Shown piece after piece: positions 1 to 12,313 of a stretch of DNA of 64,000 nt; the first letter of the stretch is position 1; every line of letters starts with the position of its first letter. The DNA is taken from the NCBI GenBank assembly GCA_947179155.2, contig OX359278.1, positions 29,888,773 through 29,952,772 of the forward strand. Direction: 5' to 3'. Below the pieces are notes generated by a model that did not search any database, was not told where the DNA came from, and saw nothing but the letters and a program-made list of their open reading frames with translations. The DNA is from Hedera helix. Its lineage: Eukaryota > Streptophyta > Magnoliopsida > Apiales > Araliaceae. The position numbers and the translations under genes are program-made.

Positions 1-1088
1 ATACCGTACATGTCAATTGACATGTCGGATATAACCTAAGATATTCGTTCGTTCGTGCTTATTTCCTGGTAATTTAATCTCGATTCGTACATTAATGGTT
101 TAATATTTAAAAGAGGTAAATATAATCCCAACATCACGTTCATCCAATAAACCTTTTAAAGTCTCTAGAATATCATCCTAGACTTTTCGACCAATTTTTC
201 ATAATTTTTGGATTATCCGACAATTTCTGTAATTATTCATATATATAAAAACTATTATTTAATAGCCTTTAAAATATAAATAATCACTCAACATACTTTT
301 ATATCCCCCAAATACCATCAATATTTTTCTTACATTATTATAAAAAAATTCACCAAGTTTCGTAATTTTTCCAACATTCATAGATTTTTCCATGAATTTT
401 CACTTATTTTTACATTAACTTTTAATAGCCTTAAAAATACAATAAATACTATGCTCTTCAATAAATTACCAAACATTTACACAAATTCTGGAATAATATA
501 ACAATAATGTTGTCCGGAACAAATTTCAGCACAAAAATATTTTTAGTAATTAAATTTTAATTTTTATGCATTGAAACTTCCGAAATTCACAGTAATTAGC
601 ACGTTTATCCGAAAATTACGAATCTTAAGTCCATTCCACACGAAATTTAATTCTCTACAACTTTGTAGAAGAAAATTTTTCCATATTCTACACCGAAATG
701 AATAGACTCAGGACAGATTCACGTTTCACTGCGATAAATCTTCCGAAATTCATAGAAATTAGCTCGCTTATCAGAAAATTGTAGAAGGAAAAATTTCCAA
801 ATTCGGCCCAGAAATGGACAGAATTGTCCCTGTTCGGGGCTATTCATTATTCACTCTCCTTTAATTTATTTTTTATCCAATTTCTCCACAATAATTACTC
901 TAAACATCATATCATCCACATATATACCTCTAAAAATCATCAATAACAATCATTCTAATTATTTTCTATTTTTTCACAAAATTTATTTAATCATTAAAAA
1001 TACAAAATTAATTCAATTAAAATAACTTTATACCTTCCAAAACTTGAAAAATATTCCTATGAAGCTTGTTCCTCATCTTGATGGCACC

Positions 1089-1093
<5 letters not shown>

Positions 1094-1130
<37 letters not shown>
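1094..1130. repeat. (CT)n microsatellite
   Basis: About 18 uninterrupted CT units inside the LTR fragment. Reading frames across it give artificial Ser/Leu or Arg/Glu runs and are not genes. Confidence 0.95.
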
Positions 1131-1134
<4 letters not shown>

Positions 1135-1770
1135 GTGATGGTGGTTTCGGATGGTGGTGGTGGCGGAAGGAAAAGAGAGCAAGAGGATGATATGGTTGTG
1201 TTAATGTTAACGTTTGTGTTTGTTCTTTTGTTCTTTTTTTTCTTCTTCATCCTTTATAAAACTTAAGAATGAATTGTTGTTAACTTATTCTCCAAGTCCA
1301 CCGCCCTAGACCACCACCGACTTAGCAATTTGTTTAGTAAAAATTATACACACGTTCTAATTTAATACATTACGTAGTTATTTCGTATAATAAATATTTT
1401 ACATAATGTACGTAAAATATTTATTTTAATTTACCAAAATTCATAAAATGATTTATAAATAATATTTTTATCTTTTTAAGGTACTTTACTTGACAATTTT
1501 TGTACACGCATAATGACATGCATGTAATTATATGAGGTAATTTATACCTCCAAAATTCATAAAATAATTCATATAACTTATAAAATTATTTTTCATAATT
1601 TTTCATTTCGTTACTTGGACAACATGTTACATTAACATGTCCACGTTTCCAAATTATTATTCCTCATTAAAATCATAAAAATTCCGTTATACATAAATAT
1701 AATTTTTAATAAATTAAAACATTCTTTTTCTCATTTATTTTTCATTTCTTTACTATTTACATTAACTTTT

Positions 1771-2016
1771 CTTATATAAATTATATAATTTATTATTATA
1801 TAATTTATATAATTACATTATCCCTTTTTAAATAATTTCCATTTTACACAAAATACAATTTATAAAATTTTTCTTCCATCCTTATTCAATTTAATCTTCT
1901 TATATAAATTATATAATTATTCCTATATAATTTATATAATTATTATTTTCCTCATATTTCACTTTAATTTCCTTATATAAATTATATTATTTTTTTATTA
2001 TATAATTTATATAATT
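1771..2016. repeat. Three AT-rich hairpins in the LTR fragment
   Basis: The arm TTATATAAATTATATAAT and its reverse complement occur as close inverted pairs near 1773-1816, 1899-1942 and 1972-2016. The first pair is a perfect 18-bp inverted repeat with a short spacer. The other two are slightly eroded. Confidence 0.8.
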
Positions 2017-2193
2017 ACTTTTCTTCTTTATTAATTTCTAAACCTTCACCATAATTATTAATGAAATCTAAAATCAATACTTACAATTTTTACTAATTCC
2101 TTCATTAACTTTTCATAAATTTGGATTAATTTAATTATTAATCCATTTGTTTCCATAATTAATGAAATTTAAAATTATTAATTAAACATGCAC

Positions 2194-2196
<3 letters not shown>

Positions 2197-2250
<54 letters not shown>
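2197..2250. repeat. (TA)n(CA)n microsatellite
   Basis: About 22 TA units followed by five CA units. Confidence 0.95.
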
Positions 2251-2604
2251 AATACAAATGTGTATATATACATATTTAATTCATACCTTACATTACCACA
2301 TAACATTATTTAACTAATAATTTTTGAACCTCCACAATAATTTTATTGTACAATTTATTGTACCTTTTCATGAAATTTCTCTTATTTTTCATAAATTGTT
2401 TTTTAAACAATTTATTTATCTTTTCAATTATTTTAAATCAACACAATTCATCACCATCTTTGTACAGATTTAATTTTCCAATTAAATCCCTTCACACACT
2501 TTAAATTACTTGCATCATAAATAATTTAAACAACTTTGATAATTTTGTTAATTAAATTCTTATTTAATTTTATTAAGTAAAATCCGAAAATTCGGGTCCT
2601 CACA

Positions 2605-3367
2605 TTCTTTCCCCCTTAATAGGATTCCGTCCTCGGAATTATAATTACCGTAATAATCTTACGTATTTCATTTATAGCATTTTGCTATACTTTTATTTTG
2701 ATAAATAACCATAACATACCTCTTTGGTATTCATAACTCACATCTTTAATGGATAATACCATAATAACCGTATTAGTCAGAGTATTAAATTCTTAACTCA
2801 ATTTATAATTCCTTTGTAATATTACATTTCACTATTCTCTAAAATTTTTATTAATAAAGCTTTAACTCGTTTCTTGATGCACTTGTCAAATAGTTTCTTA
2901 TTCGCTGAAAAATTTCCTTTCTTTAATCACACGTAACCTTACTCCATTCACTTATCTCATACTCTCTATTGCACACCATTTATACTCTACACATTCAACC
3001 TTTTCTTCGTAATTTATATTCATAAATCTTCTTCACATTCCATTTCTCTTTGTAATATATCCAACATATTCAGTCAACCCCATAGGTCATTTCGCACATT
3101 GCTTATATCATAAATCATTCCTTAATGCCTCTATCATTCAACACTAGGTTTTAAAATACTAACCTTGACTTAATTCATCATAATCCTTATTTGGAATCAC
3201 TCTAAAAATCCTAGGGTATCACATTCACTGCTTGCCCGCAGTCATTCTTCATTACATGAAATGCGTCAGACTAGGAACAAACCTTCTCCTACCACTTCTT
3301 TCCTTCCTCTTTGGGCCCCATGCACTTAAAAGTGGCAAACTTTAGTTTATCCTCTATTTTTTAGCAC
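2605..3367 (-). other. Polypurine tract and non-coding internal remnant of the left-edge LTR element
   Basis: On the minus strand, the bases just before the LTR read AAGGGGGAAAGAA, preceded by CGAGGACGGAATCC. A purine tract of this form precedes the 3' LTR of many plant Ty3/gypsy elements. The remaining bases are AT-rich with many stops in all frames. I could not recognise integrase or chromodomain sequence, so the internal part is either non-coding or too decayed. Confidence 0.5.
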
Positions 3368-3370
3368 GTT

Positions 3371-4985
3371 TTAGCAGTTTCCTTCTCGCGGAAAAAATGC
3401 AAGAAAGGGTGGCGTTTCCCTATTTATGACAGTTTGGATGTTAGAAATAACAAATATATAAATTGAGAAAAAAAAATAATTTATTACCTGAGCTTGAAAG
3501 GAGAATAACATCTCCACGAGAGTCTGTAGGTCCACCCCCTCAAAATTTTGCTTGCCAATCGAAAATGTATAAGCCTTTAGGACCCTTGCAGTAGTAGAAC
3601 AGAACCCCCTGGTCGTCACCTTTTGCCTCTTTATAGTAGGTTGGGGGGTCCTAAAGTCCATTATCCTTCTGGCTCCTTCCTCTTCTCCAGCTCTGAACCT
3701 CCAATAGTCGAAGTTATCACCTCGAAAGAAGGTGGCTAATGTAAAGGCTCTTTTAGGCTGATATTTGTGGGTTCATAGGTCAATAGAAGAAGGGCATCTT
3801 CGGAGACCAGAATCGGCTCAGGGACTAGTGGAGGGGTTGAAAGAGGAGCAGCAACAGGATTGATCACATCAGTCTCATTCTTTTTCTCTACCTTTGGCTT
3901 TTCCCCCTTTAAGGGTTCAACAACCTTCTCCTTTAACTTCCCCACTACAGGAGGAACAGTGGAACCCTTCAGCTTTAGCTTCTGGGTTGCTTGTATTTTT
4001 TCAAGCCTCGTCATCAGCTTTCGAGCTAGGATCTCCTATAGCATCCATTATTGCCTCATTGTGGGCTTTCTTTGGCTGAGTTGCCACAACAAAATAAACA
4101 AGTAAAAAGGTTATAAACATGTTGGTAATAGATAAAGCAAAAAGAATAAAGCAGGTAACAGTAAAGAGACTCACAGCTGTAGAGGTGTAGCTAGTCATGG
4201 TCAATAAGGACCTCATAGTCCACTTTCACCGAGGGTCTCTTAGCATACAGAACCTCAAAAATTTATAGCCTAGCCTTGCTAATTTTATTAGGGTTCAACT
4301 AGAATTTATTCAGCTCTGACTAAGGTTCGACCAAGCCAATGTCCGGACCCTTAATGAAGAACCATTCCCCATGCCACCCCTTATTACTGGAAGGACTCTC
4401 TATTAGGGTATATATTCCTACTAACATTTTTCAAAAGTTGGTAGAATCCCTTTTCCTTACTAGTAGTTATTGAAAACATTTGGAAATGGAAATCTAAAGG
4501 AGTTGTCTCAATGTAATTACAAAAAGTAACAAAACTATAAAGATGGACAAAAGAGTTTAGAGCCAACTGGTTTCAACTAAGACTAGTGGTATGAATGAGT
4601 TCAATAAGAAGGGAATGAAGAGAAAAATGAAGACCGAAGATAAGAAGTTGTCTATGGACAACAGTCTACCTGCCTTCGGGCTACCAATACATTCTTTCCT
4701 CGGCTTTAGGTTTTCTAACCTCATAAACCTTTGGAATTTAAAACTCAGTCATCAATAGCTGAAAATTTATGTTTGAGATAGAGGAGGGGGTATTAGCTTA
4801 TCTACATTATTCCTTAGCATACTTAGATCTATTGTGCTTTTCAACGTCTCTCATTCGCTCAATCACTACAGGTTTGAGAGTTTGACCCTCTGGAATTCCA
4901 AGAGCGATACTGTAACCTCATCTTCAGCACGGGAAGATGAAGTCGAAACCTTACAGGTTTTTATGTTGTTACCCATCTGAGACAT
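3371..4985 (-). pseudogene. Decayed retrotransposon gag-like / plant-transposon protein remnant
   Basis: Several minus-strand reading fragments line up in the same direction. From 4985 downward there is an ATG-led Ser-rich start (MGNNIKTCKVSTSSSRAEDE). Near 4380-4330 there is a WHGEWFFIKGPD-like motif resembling the 'FFVKG' signature of plant gypsy-type gag-like proteins. A Lys/Pro-rich linker occupies 4014-3736, and a fragment at 3661-3489 ends at a plausible splice donor (CAG|GTAATA). Stops and frame changes separate the pieces. The family call is from memory of the motif and is tentative. Antisense short frames here were disregarded. Confidence 0.4.
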
Positions 4986-5460
4986 GGAAATACAAAAAAG
5001 ATAAAGGCTTACTTAGAGTAAAGAGGAATTGGAGCCAAAGCAAAGAATAAGTGTAGATGAGGAGCAAGACAGTGAGCTAGGGCAAGAAACAAGACTTTTC
5101 TCTTTCTAAAAATCTAAAATTGTGGGTAAAGTGACAATAAAATTTCTTTTCCCTACTTAAGTCAGGCATCAGCGATTCAGATCAATTGGATCCAACGAAT
5201 GGTGAGGAAATTCGGTATTTGCAGAGAAGTAATCATTACCTCTTAAATCACGTGCATTCCCTTAAAATTTAAATGACTTAGACAGTAGCCTAAAATTGAG
5301 CATGGAGTTTTTTTCAAAATTATGAAAAATTAGGCTCGGATAAACATTGGGCCTTCCCTGGTGTATGTATGAGCCAAACTCTAAAAAGACTCGTATCAGC
5401 CCTATAAAATAATCAGTTGGCCCAAATAGAGATATATTAAGTTTCAGCTCATTATTCCCT
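4986..5460. other. Unassigned sequence between gag-like remnant and minisatellite
   Basis: No coding signal or recognisable boundary. By position it is the 5' leader of the minus-strand gag-like remnant. Confidence 0.3.
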
Positions 5461-5717
5461 TTGGTCTGTTGTCTCTGGGCTCCCGAAGGGGCTTTACCTT
5501 CGGTCCAATGTTCTTATAATCCCGAAATCTTTTTATCTTCAGTATAAATTCCTTGGAATCTCGGAGGAGGTTTTCCTTCGGTTTGATGTCTTTGGGCTCC
5601 CGAAGGAGCTTTCCCTTCGGTTTGACATCCTTGGAATCCCGAAGTCTTTTGCTTTCAATCTAAAATCCTTGGAATCTCAGAAGAGTTTTCGTTTCGGTCT
5701 GATGTCTCTGGGCTCCC
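5461..5717. repeat. Minisatellite, left part (GGCTCCCGAAG...CCTTCGG units)
   Basis: Diverged units alternate a 'GGGCTCCCGAAGGRGCTTT.CCTTCGGT' half with a 'CCTTGGAATCCCGAAGTCTTTT' half, at roughly 40-60 bp per half-unit. Each GC-richer half contains the short inverted pair CCGAAGG/CCTTCGG. The array continues at 12976 on the far side of the inserted solo LTR, proving that the array is older than the insertion. Confidence 0.75.
5713..5717. repeat. Target-site duplication CTCCC (left) of solo LTR A
   Basis: CTCCC precedes TGTAATGATACGC. The same five bases follow GGCGTCACA at 12976-12980. Confidence 0.9.
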
Positions 5718-7244
5718 TGTAATGATACGCATTTTGAAATATATAAAATTATAATTTACAAATGGATATTAAAATTTTGAATGAAATATTAATGGAAATT
5801 AAATATTTGGAGGTATGACAAGCAATTTGGGACAAGTGGATTATAGACTATTAGATGGTGGAATTATATGTAAGATTTATGAAACAAATTTGGATTAAAA
5901 TGGATTTGAACTAGAGTTAAATTAAGCAAACATTGATTTTTAAGGAAATTCCATAGAGATTAAATTGCTAGAAACTTTGATTAATGACTAAAGGGACCCT
6001 AACAAGTTGTGTTATGACTTATGTATCCCACGGTGGTGTAATTACTTGTATTTCCATAGCTATTAAAAGAAAATTATTTATATGTCCCTAACCATGCATG
6101 AGTTAAGCTAACTATGCATGGTTAGTTGTTGAGATTAAGAATTAGACTCAATTAAACATATATTGGCTAAGTCATCAGCTTTGCTCATATCATTTTCACT
6201 CTCCAAGTTGCTCAACCGAGAGATAAGAGAGAAAAAAAGAGAGAAGCTAGGGTTTCAAAGAGAAGTTGAAGGATTCAAGAGAAAGTTGGCCAAGAGAAGT
6301 GAAATAAACATCAAAAGTGGATCATCCAACACTTGTAAGGTTCCTATCAAGGAGAAGAGTAGCAAAAAGAAGGTAGAAATTATGTTCTAACATCTAAACT
6401 TGTCATCTATGTGTTTACATGCAAAAGAGAAGAAGCCATGCATGCATCTTGGTGATAGATAACTTGACTATGTGATTTATGTGTTTTATGATAGATATTA
6501 GATGAAACCCTAGTTAGTCAAGTGGTATAACAAAGGTGGTGTACTATTCATATGCTTATTCAAGTTAAAAGTTATGAATTAAGGCATGATTTTAAGTTAT
6601 ATGTTGTCATAATAGATAGAAACTTAGTTTGAGACGTTAAAGATGTTTGTTGTTTGCATTATCACATATTAGGAAGCATCAAAGAAGCATAGATGATTTC
6701 AAAGGTGTATTTCATGAAAGAGAATTGAATATTAGGCTATACTTTTTGGTTAAACTAAATTACAATCTGTAAAGTGCATTAGAAGGTACATATAGAAGTT
6801 ATGTGACCATATCAAGTTGCAAATTGTGTATGTGGTCATGCATGTAAAGTGTAGAGTTTCAAGAGTGAAGTTTGGTTTAAGTTTGATAATTGGAAAAGAT
6901 GACGAATTACAACCAATATGTGGTTTTTGACCATTGTGAGTATTTGAATGTGTAATAAGGCCAAACATGTAAGTTATATGTAAACACACGTGTTAGAATC
7001 GATTTGGGAGCCATTTGGTGCAAATGGCGATAATTGACCATTTAGAACGTTTTAAAACGTTAATCGGCGACTAAAATGAATTATATGGTATATTAGGGTC
7101 AAATGATGATTTTTTTAAATGTTTCGAAGACCCATGCAAGTCAATTACTTGTTATATGTGCTATGTGAAATGTTGGAATTGGGAAATTCACATTAGGGCC
7201 AAAGTTAGCTTAGTTTTTGGAAAGAAATTTTTTTTCTGAAAAAC

Positions 7245-7412
7245 CAGTACTGCGCCGGGGCACAGTATTTTACTCTTGAAACTGCACCGGGGCGCAATGC
7301 TTCTGTATAGACCACGTCGGGACGAGATCAGGGCGCGCCGGGGTGCTGTCTGGCCGAGAGGATTTCGCTGGGGGCGCAGTGTTCTCCGCCGGGGCGCAGT
7401 GTCCTGTTTTTG
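7245..7412. repeat. GC-rich motif cluster in solo LTR A
   Basis: Four to five imperfect copies of a 15-bp word close to GCGCCGGGGCGCAGT lie within about 170 bp of otherwise AT-rich DNA (near 7250, 7285, 7335, 7370, 7390). This is a local GC island without coding potential. Confidence 0.7.
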
Positions 7413-8023
7413 AAAAATAAATTATTTTCATTCCAAAATGCAATATTTTGATATTTAATGATAGAAACACATATGTAAACCATAAATTAATAAAAATAAT
7501 CAATACGGTAGATGTTAAGGTTTAAATGAACAATGTGTTACGTGATTAGGATTTATGTATAGTTAACGGGTAGTTTGTTTAGCAAGTTATGGCATGCATG
7601 TGTATATAACTAATGCATTAACCAATATTATGGTCATGTAGGTTATAGACAGGATAATATTTTACCAGTTGTGATAAACGAGGACCAAGGAAAGTTTTCT
7701 GACTGAACTTTTAATTGCAGTTTCTTGAACAAATATTCATGTTGTGTATTCGTATTACCATTTAAAATTCATTCCTTATTGAACTATATTAAAAAGGTCG
7801 ATGCCAATTTTGATTCTGGCTAGACACGTGAAATGTTTCATGTTAAATTCAGCTATTGATTGTTATGTTCTTCAATCCACCTTGTTGTGGTGCGGACTCT
7901 ATGAAATGTTGTAATAGAACAACCCTATTAAAAAGGGGGAATTAAGGATAAAGAATATGGAATAATTATGACGTGGTTGCGTCGTTAGATGTTTGTTGTG
8001 CACAATATAAAGTACGATGGGTT

Positions 8024-8028
8024 GATCA
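8024..8028. repeat. Target-site duplication GATCA (left) of solo LTR B
   Basis: GATCA precedes TGTGACGACCCC, and the same five bases follow GGGATATTACA at 12309-12313. Confidence 0.92.
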
Positions 8029-8432
8029 TGTGACGACCCCAAATCCGGGTTCCTTTAACCTCGGATCCAGTTCAACACTAGTACTACATTTTCTTTATTG
8101 TTCATGAATTACAACAATATTATAATTGCTAAATAATCATTTATTTACAATTTTACATCATCTCTTTCTATTCCAGAATCCCAATCTTTATACATTCCTA
8201 GTCTGTCTTAATATCATATATGATACGACATTCTATTACAATCAATTTGAGTATTTAATACTCATATAACATACCAACTAAGTCTTGTACTACACAATCA
8301 TTTACCTGTCCAATTCGAACTGATATCTACAACAGACATTTAGATCTTCAGTGAAAGTAATATGCTTTCCTGTTCCTTGATCTTTATCGAGAACTTCAAA
8401 TAATTTGCACTATCTGAAAATGTTGGTTTAGG

Positions 8433-8465
8433 CAAGAGTGAGCACGACGGCTCAGCAAGTTCAAC
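8433..8465 (-). promoter_or_regulatory. Box conserved among chromovirus LTRs
   Basis: GCAAGAGTGAGC followed by ACGACGGCTCAGCAAG. Similar boxes lie at 12636-12665 (other strand), 33550-33585, 41250-41285 and 60030-60060, always a few hundred bases inside the same LTR end. In element sense this is in the downstream (U5-side) part of the LTR. Function is unknown. Confidence 0.5.
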
Positions 8466-9092
8466 AGTTACACATAACACATTACATGCTTCACATATTA
8501 TACATGCTCTGCATTTTATTCTTACATCATGCATTTCATTTTATGAATGCTTCATACTTCTTATGCATCACTTACAATAAACAACTAGCATCTAGCAAAT
8601 CATGCTTCATGTCGGTACATATTTCACATGTAACCATATCTCATGTTATTCATATATCACAAATATCATCAAAATATCTTCATGTTAATAATATAACATC
8701 AAATTATAGCATATTAATGCACATAGGAGCAAGTTCTGAAAAACTTGCCTGGTTAGCTTCTACCATTTACGCTTATTTGCGTCTTTCGTTCAACCTACAA
8801 TTTATATAGGAAATTGAAATAATCATTAGATATAATGACTATTACTTAGCCTTTATATAAGACTCTAACTTTAAATTATTAACTCTTAAGATGTCCGACA
8901 AACGAACCCTTAAGTTCCGGACAAAAACACTATACGATTTTCGTACAACCCGCTTTTAATAAGTTGTTTAAATTAGTCACAAAGGACTATTTACATTGGT
9001 TTAATTCAATTAAACTTTCTTCTTAATGATTTGGACATTTAATAATGTACCAAATACCTCAAAATATTATCTACATTTGATAATATATAACT

Positions 9093-9390
9093 ATATTCAA
9101 ATATTATTAACCATTTAATAATATTTTAATCCCTTATTAATATTATTAACCATTTAATAATATTTTTAATCTCTTACTAATATTATTCACCATTTGATAA
9201 TATTTTAATCTATTATTAATATTATTAACCATTTAATAATATTTTAATCACTCATTAATATTATTAACCATTTAATAATATTTTAATCACTTATTAATAT
9301 TATTAACCATTTAATAATATTTTAATCACTTAGTAATGTCATTAATTATTTAATAACATTCTCATCATATACTAATGTTAGTACTCATTT
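9093..9390. repeat. Tandem array of ~40-bp AT hairpin units
   Basis: About seven copies of a 39-40 bp unit built on AATATTATTAACCATTTAAT, decaying toward the right. Each unit holds the inverted pair AATATTATTAA / TTTAATAATATT around CCA, so each could fold or extrude. Confidence 0.85.
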
Positions 9391-9960
9391 CATAACATTT
9401 TAGTTACTTACATATTTAATCCTTTAACAATCCTCAAATCCTTTAATGATTATTTAAATAATAATCTCTTAATTAATTAACCCCATTTATTATTTAATAT
9501 TCATTAAATAACAAATGATCATTTTATTCACTTTATCTCCCTTTAATTATTATTTAATATCCTTTAAATAATAATTAACTAATTATCCTTATTTATTAAA
9601 ATAATAAATAATTACCTTATTAACTTCATCTTTCTTTAATTACCATTTAATATCCTTTAAATAATAATTAATTAGCTATTTATTATTTAATATTAATTAA
9701 CTATTTATTATTCAATATTAATTATATAATAAATAATTATTTTATTAACTTCATATCCTTCTTTATTTATTATATAATAATAAATAATTAGTTATTGTAT
9801 ATATTTACTTTAATTATTATTTACTATCAATTAAATAATAATTAATTATAATAATAGCTTTTATTTACTCTATTTATTATTTATTATAAATAATAAATAA
9901 TTATTAAACTTGGGTCTCAAATTAATTATATTAATTTTTAAGCATTTTTATCCATTTTGG
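9391..9960. repeat. AT-rich degenerate repeats within solo LTR B
   Basis: Repeated ATTATTTAATAT and AATAATTAATT words with no open frame. They appear to be further decayed expansion of the neighbouring array. Confidence 0.5.
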
Positions 9961-12308
9961 ACTTAAATGATCCGAACCAACCCGACCCGAATGGCCCGAC
10001 CCGACCCGGAACGGAAAAGTGAACTGTCTGTGAACAGTGTCAAGGGACCCGACCCTCCTTTATAATACAAACCAAGGGCCCCGGCCCTTGTGTTGCAGAA
10101 TCTTCAGAAATGCCATTTTCAGATTTTTCAACTTTTGCTCCTTTGATTAAAACTTGCATAACGTCTTCATTTTAAAATATTTTGGGGTGATTCTTGAGTC
10201 CATTCTCATTAGAATTTTCCCCTCTACAACTTCTCTTTAAATCACAAATCCAAATTCCAAATGGATCTATGCTGAAAATCGCTCACAAGGGAAAAGTGAA
10301 AACTAACTTCACAATTCTTGGTTTTAAAAATCATATCTTAACCATAACAACTCATATGAACATTATACCAACTAGGTTTTGTTCTTAACTTATATATTTA
10401 CCATATCAAAGAAGAAAATCTCATACACAATCTCTAGCTTTCAAAATGAAAGGCTATAAATCACAACCCCAACTAGGGTTTACCAGTAAAAATCTATATG
10501 AACATTTCTACCATTTTTAAGCATACCGCTCATACCAAAACATGATTTAACTATATGAAATCATGAATCTACTTATATATCATAGATTTAGATTTCTAGA
10601 CCATTAAAATAACTTTTGATCGGTTAAAAATATATTTTAACCGTTCAAATCATATCTAGACTACAAAAATGAACTAAATAAAGTTTAGAGCACTTTTTAA
10701 TCTCTTAGACATGGATGCTCTCCTTCCTCTTGACATGGTCTTGGCTTGTGACTCCACCTTGATCATTCTCTAGTAATTTTCCTTAGTGGATCATCAATCT
10801 CCCAAAGCTTGCTTGCTTTTCTCTAGAATACTCTCTCTTTTCTCTTTAGGAGTTCTTGAAAAATAACTAACAAACATAACAAGAGGGTGATGGATGCTAT
10901 ATATAGACCCTCCCTAATCACCATCAACCTTCACTAATCAACTAGTGTTGGTGAATTTAAGGGTTAATCAAGCTTACTATAGCTTGAATGACCAATTGAG
11001 TGACATTTTGATTGACCATTTGAATGACTAGGGTTGGTGGGGAGTTCTTGAGCAACTTTGCACTCCAAATTCACCAACAAGCAACCTTTCTATCCTTGTA
11101 GGCCCCAAAATTCGGGATTTCTCTTTTTATTACACCAATTTAGCTTTATTTTTATATCCTATATCATTATATAAGTATCCATATATATATACACCAATAT
11201 ATATATATATATTGATCACAACTTTGACTACCATTTGGGCTCCACATTGGACTCTAGGATTTAAATATATTGGGCTCATCCATTTAATTTGGTTGGACTC
11301 AATTTAATTATTACATTGGGCTAATATTAAATACCCTATGTTACATTTAATTAAAACAAGCATTGGGCTTGATTAATTATTACATGAATCAATGTTTAAA
11401 TTAAATTACATGGACTACTAGGTTAATTTATTTAACTTAGTTTAATACCTCAATTGGACTTTTAATATAATCCAATTAGACTTGCCTTAAATTATTTTAC
11501 CACATTGGATTACTCAATTAACTTATCCATAGTTAATTCTCATCACCATATTTACTTACCTAGCAATTAACCAACGTTTGGTTAATGCTCTCTCTTATCT
11601 ACCAACTAGGGTTATTCAATTAACCCTACATTGATTAATTCTCTATACTAAATAATATTTCTCAATACTTTGACCGATATTGGACTTTTAAATGTTTGGG
11701 CTACATAGTTTACCTTTCATTGGGCTCTCTTATTTAAGTACCCACCTTCATGTAAATATTCCCATATTGGGATAACATATATAATCCTTTTGGGCTAGTC
11801 CAGTAGTAGTAATTAAATTACTTGGACTCTATACCATAACTTAATAATTAAGTTAATTACTTAATCAATTAACTTCTTAATATTGTCATTCTAGACAATC
11901 ATTCTAGCTTTACAATAACTTTAAACCTTAACTAATATAATTAACTTAATTAATTATATTTTATGTCTTTTCTTCTTACTCAATTTTTAAACTAATTAAT
12001 TTATTAGTTTAATTGAGTACTTAATTTACTTCACACATCATCTTGTTTGACTAACAAACTCAACTCTAGGTATATATATTAATATAATCACCTTCACTTT
12101 TCAATTGAATTTATTTTCTTAATAAATTCTCTACAAATATCGTTAAAATATTCCCACATTTAATTTTCTAACAAATACCTTATGTTAAAAAAAATGTTCA
12201 CCCATTTTCTACACATCTTACTTCTCAAATTCTAGGTTTTAAACCTTAACCTTTAATAAAATCAATTAAGATATTATTTAAAATCTTGAAAATATCTGGG
12301 ATATTACA

Positions 12309-12313
12309 GATCA
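12309..12313. repeat. Target-site duplication GATCA (right) of solo LTR B
   Basis: Matches 8024-8028. Confidence 0.92.

Larger units (their letters stand above)
1..2604 (-). mobile_element. LTR fragment (3' LTR, minus orientation) running off the left edge
   Basis: The right boundary is supported by the string ending TTCGGGTCCTCACA at 2604. It is immediately followed by a pyrimidine tract that reads as a purine tract on the minus strand. This is the same layout as the intact chromovirus 3' LTR at 36158, whose plus-strand end is TTCGGGGTCTTACA followed by a pyrimidine tract. The left end is outside the window, so length and TSD are unknown. The body is AT-rich and holds a CT microsatellite, a TA/CA microsatellite and three AT hairpins. 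The family is inferred from the boundary only. Confidence 0.65.
8029..12308 (-). mobile_element. Solo LTR B (4.28 kb, chromovirus-type), nested in solo LTR A
   Basis: In plus orientation it starts TGTGACGACCCC and ends CTGGGATATTACA, flanked by GATCA duplications. The start aligns with the plus-strand view of the minus-oriented chromovirus LTR (TGTGACGCCCCC), so the element sense is minus. The copy at 59533 is a close relative: both share CATCT.TTTCTATTC.AGAATC near base 130 and GCAAGAGTGAGCACGA.GGCTC near base 400-500. No gag or pol is present. At 4.28 kb it is a long LTR, with a 40-bp AT array, extended AATTAATT-type repeats (9.4-9.9 kb) and a Cys/Gly-codon-like GC patch near 9.97-10.08 kb. 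Confidence 0.88.

Noticed and set aside
1017..1266. Overlapping frames on both strands across the CT repeat (Ser/Leu and Arg/Glu runs)
   Set aside because: Pure translation of a microsatellite inside an LTR; no domain or splice context.
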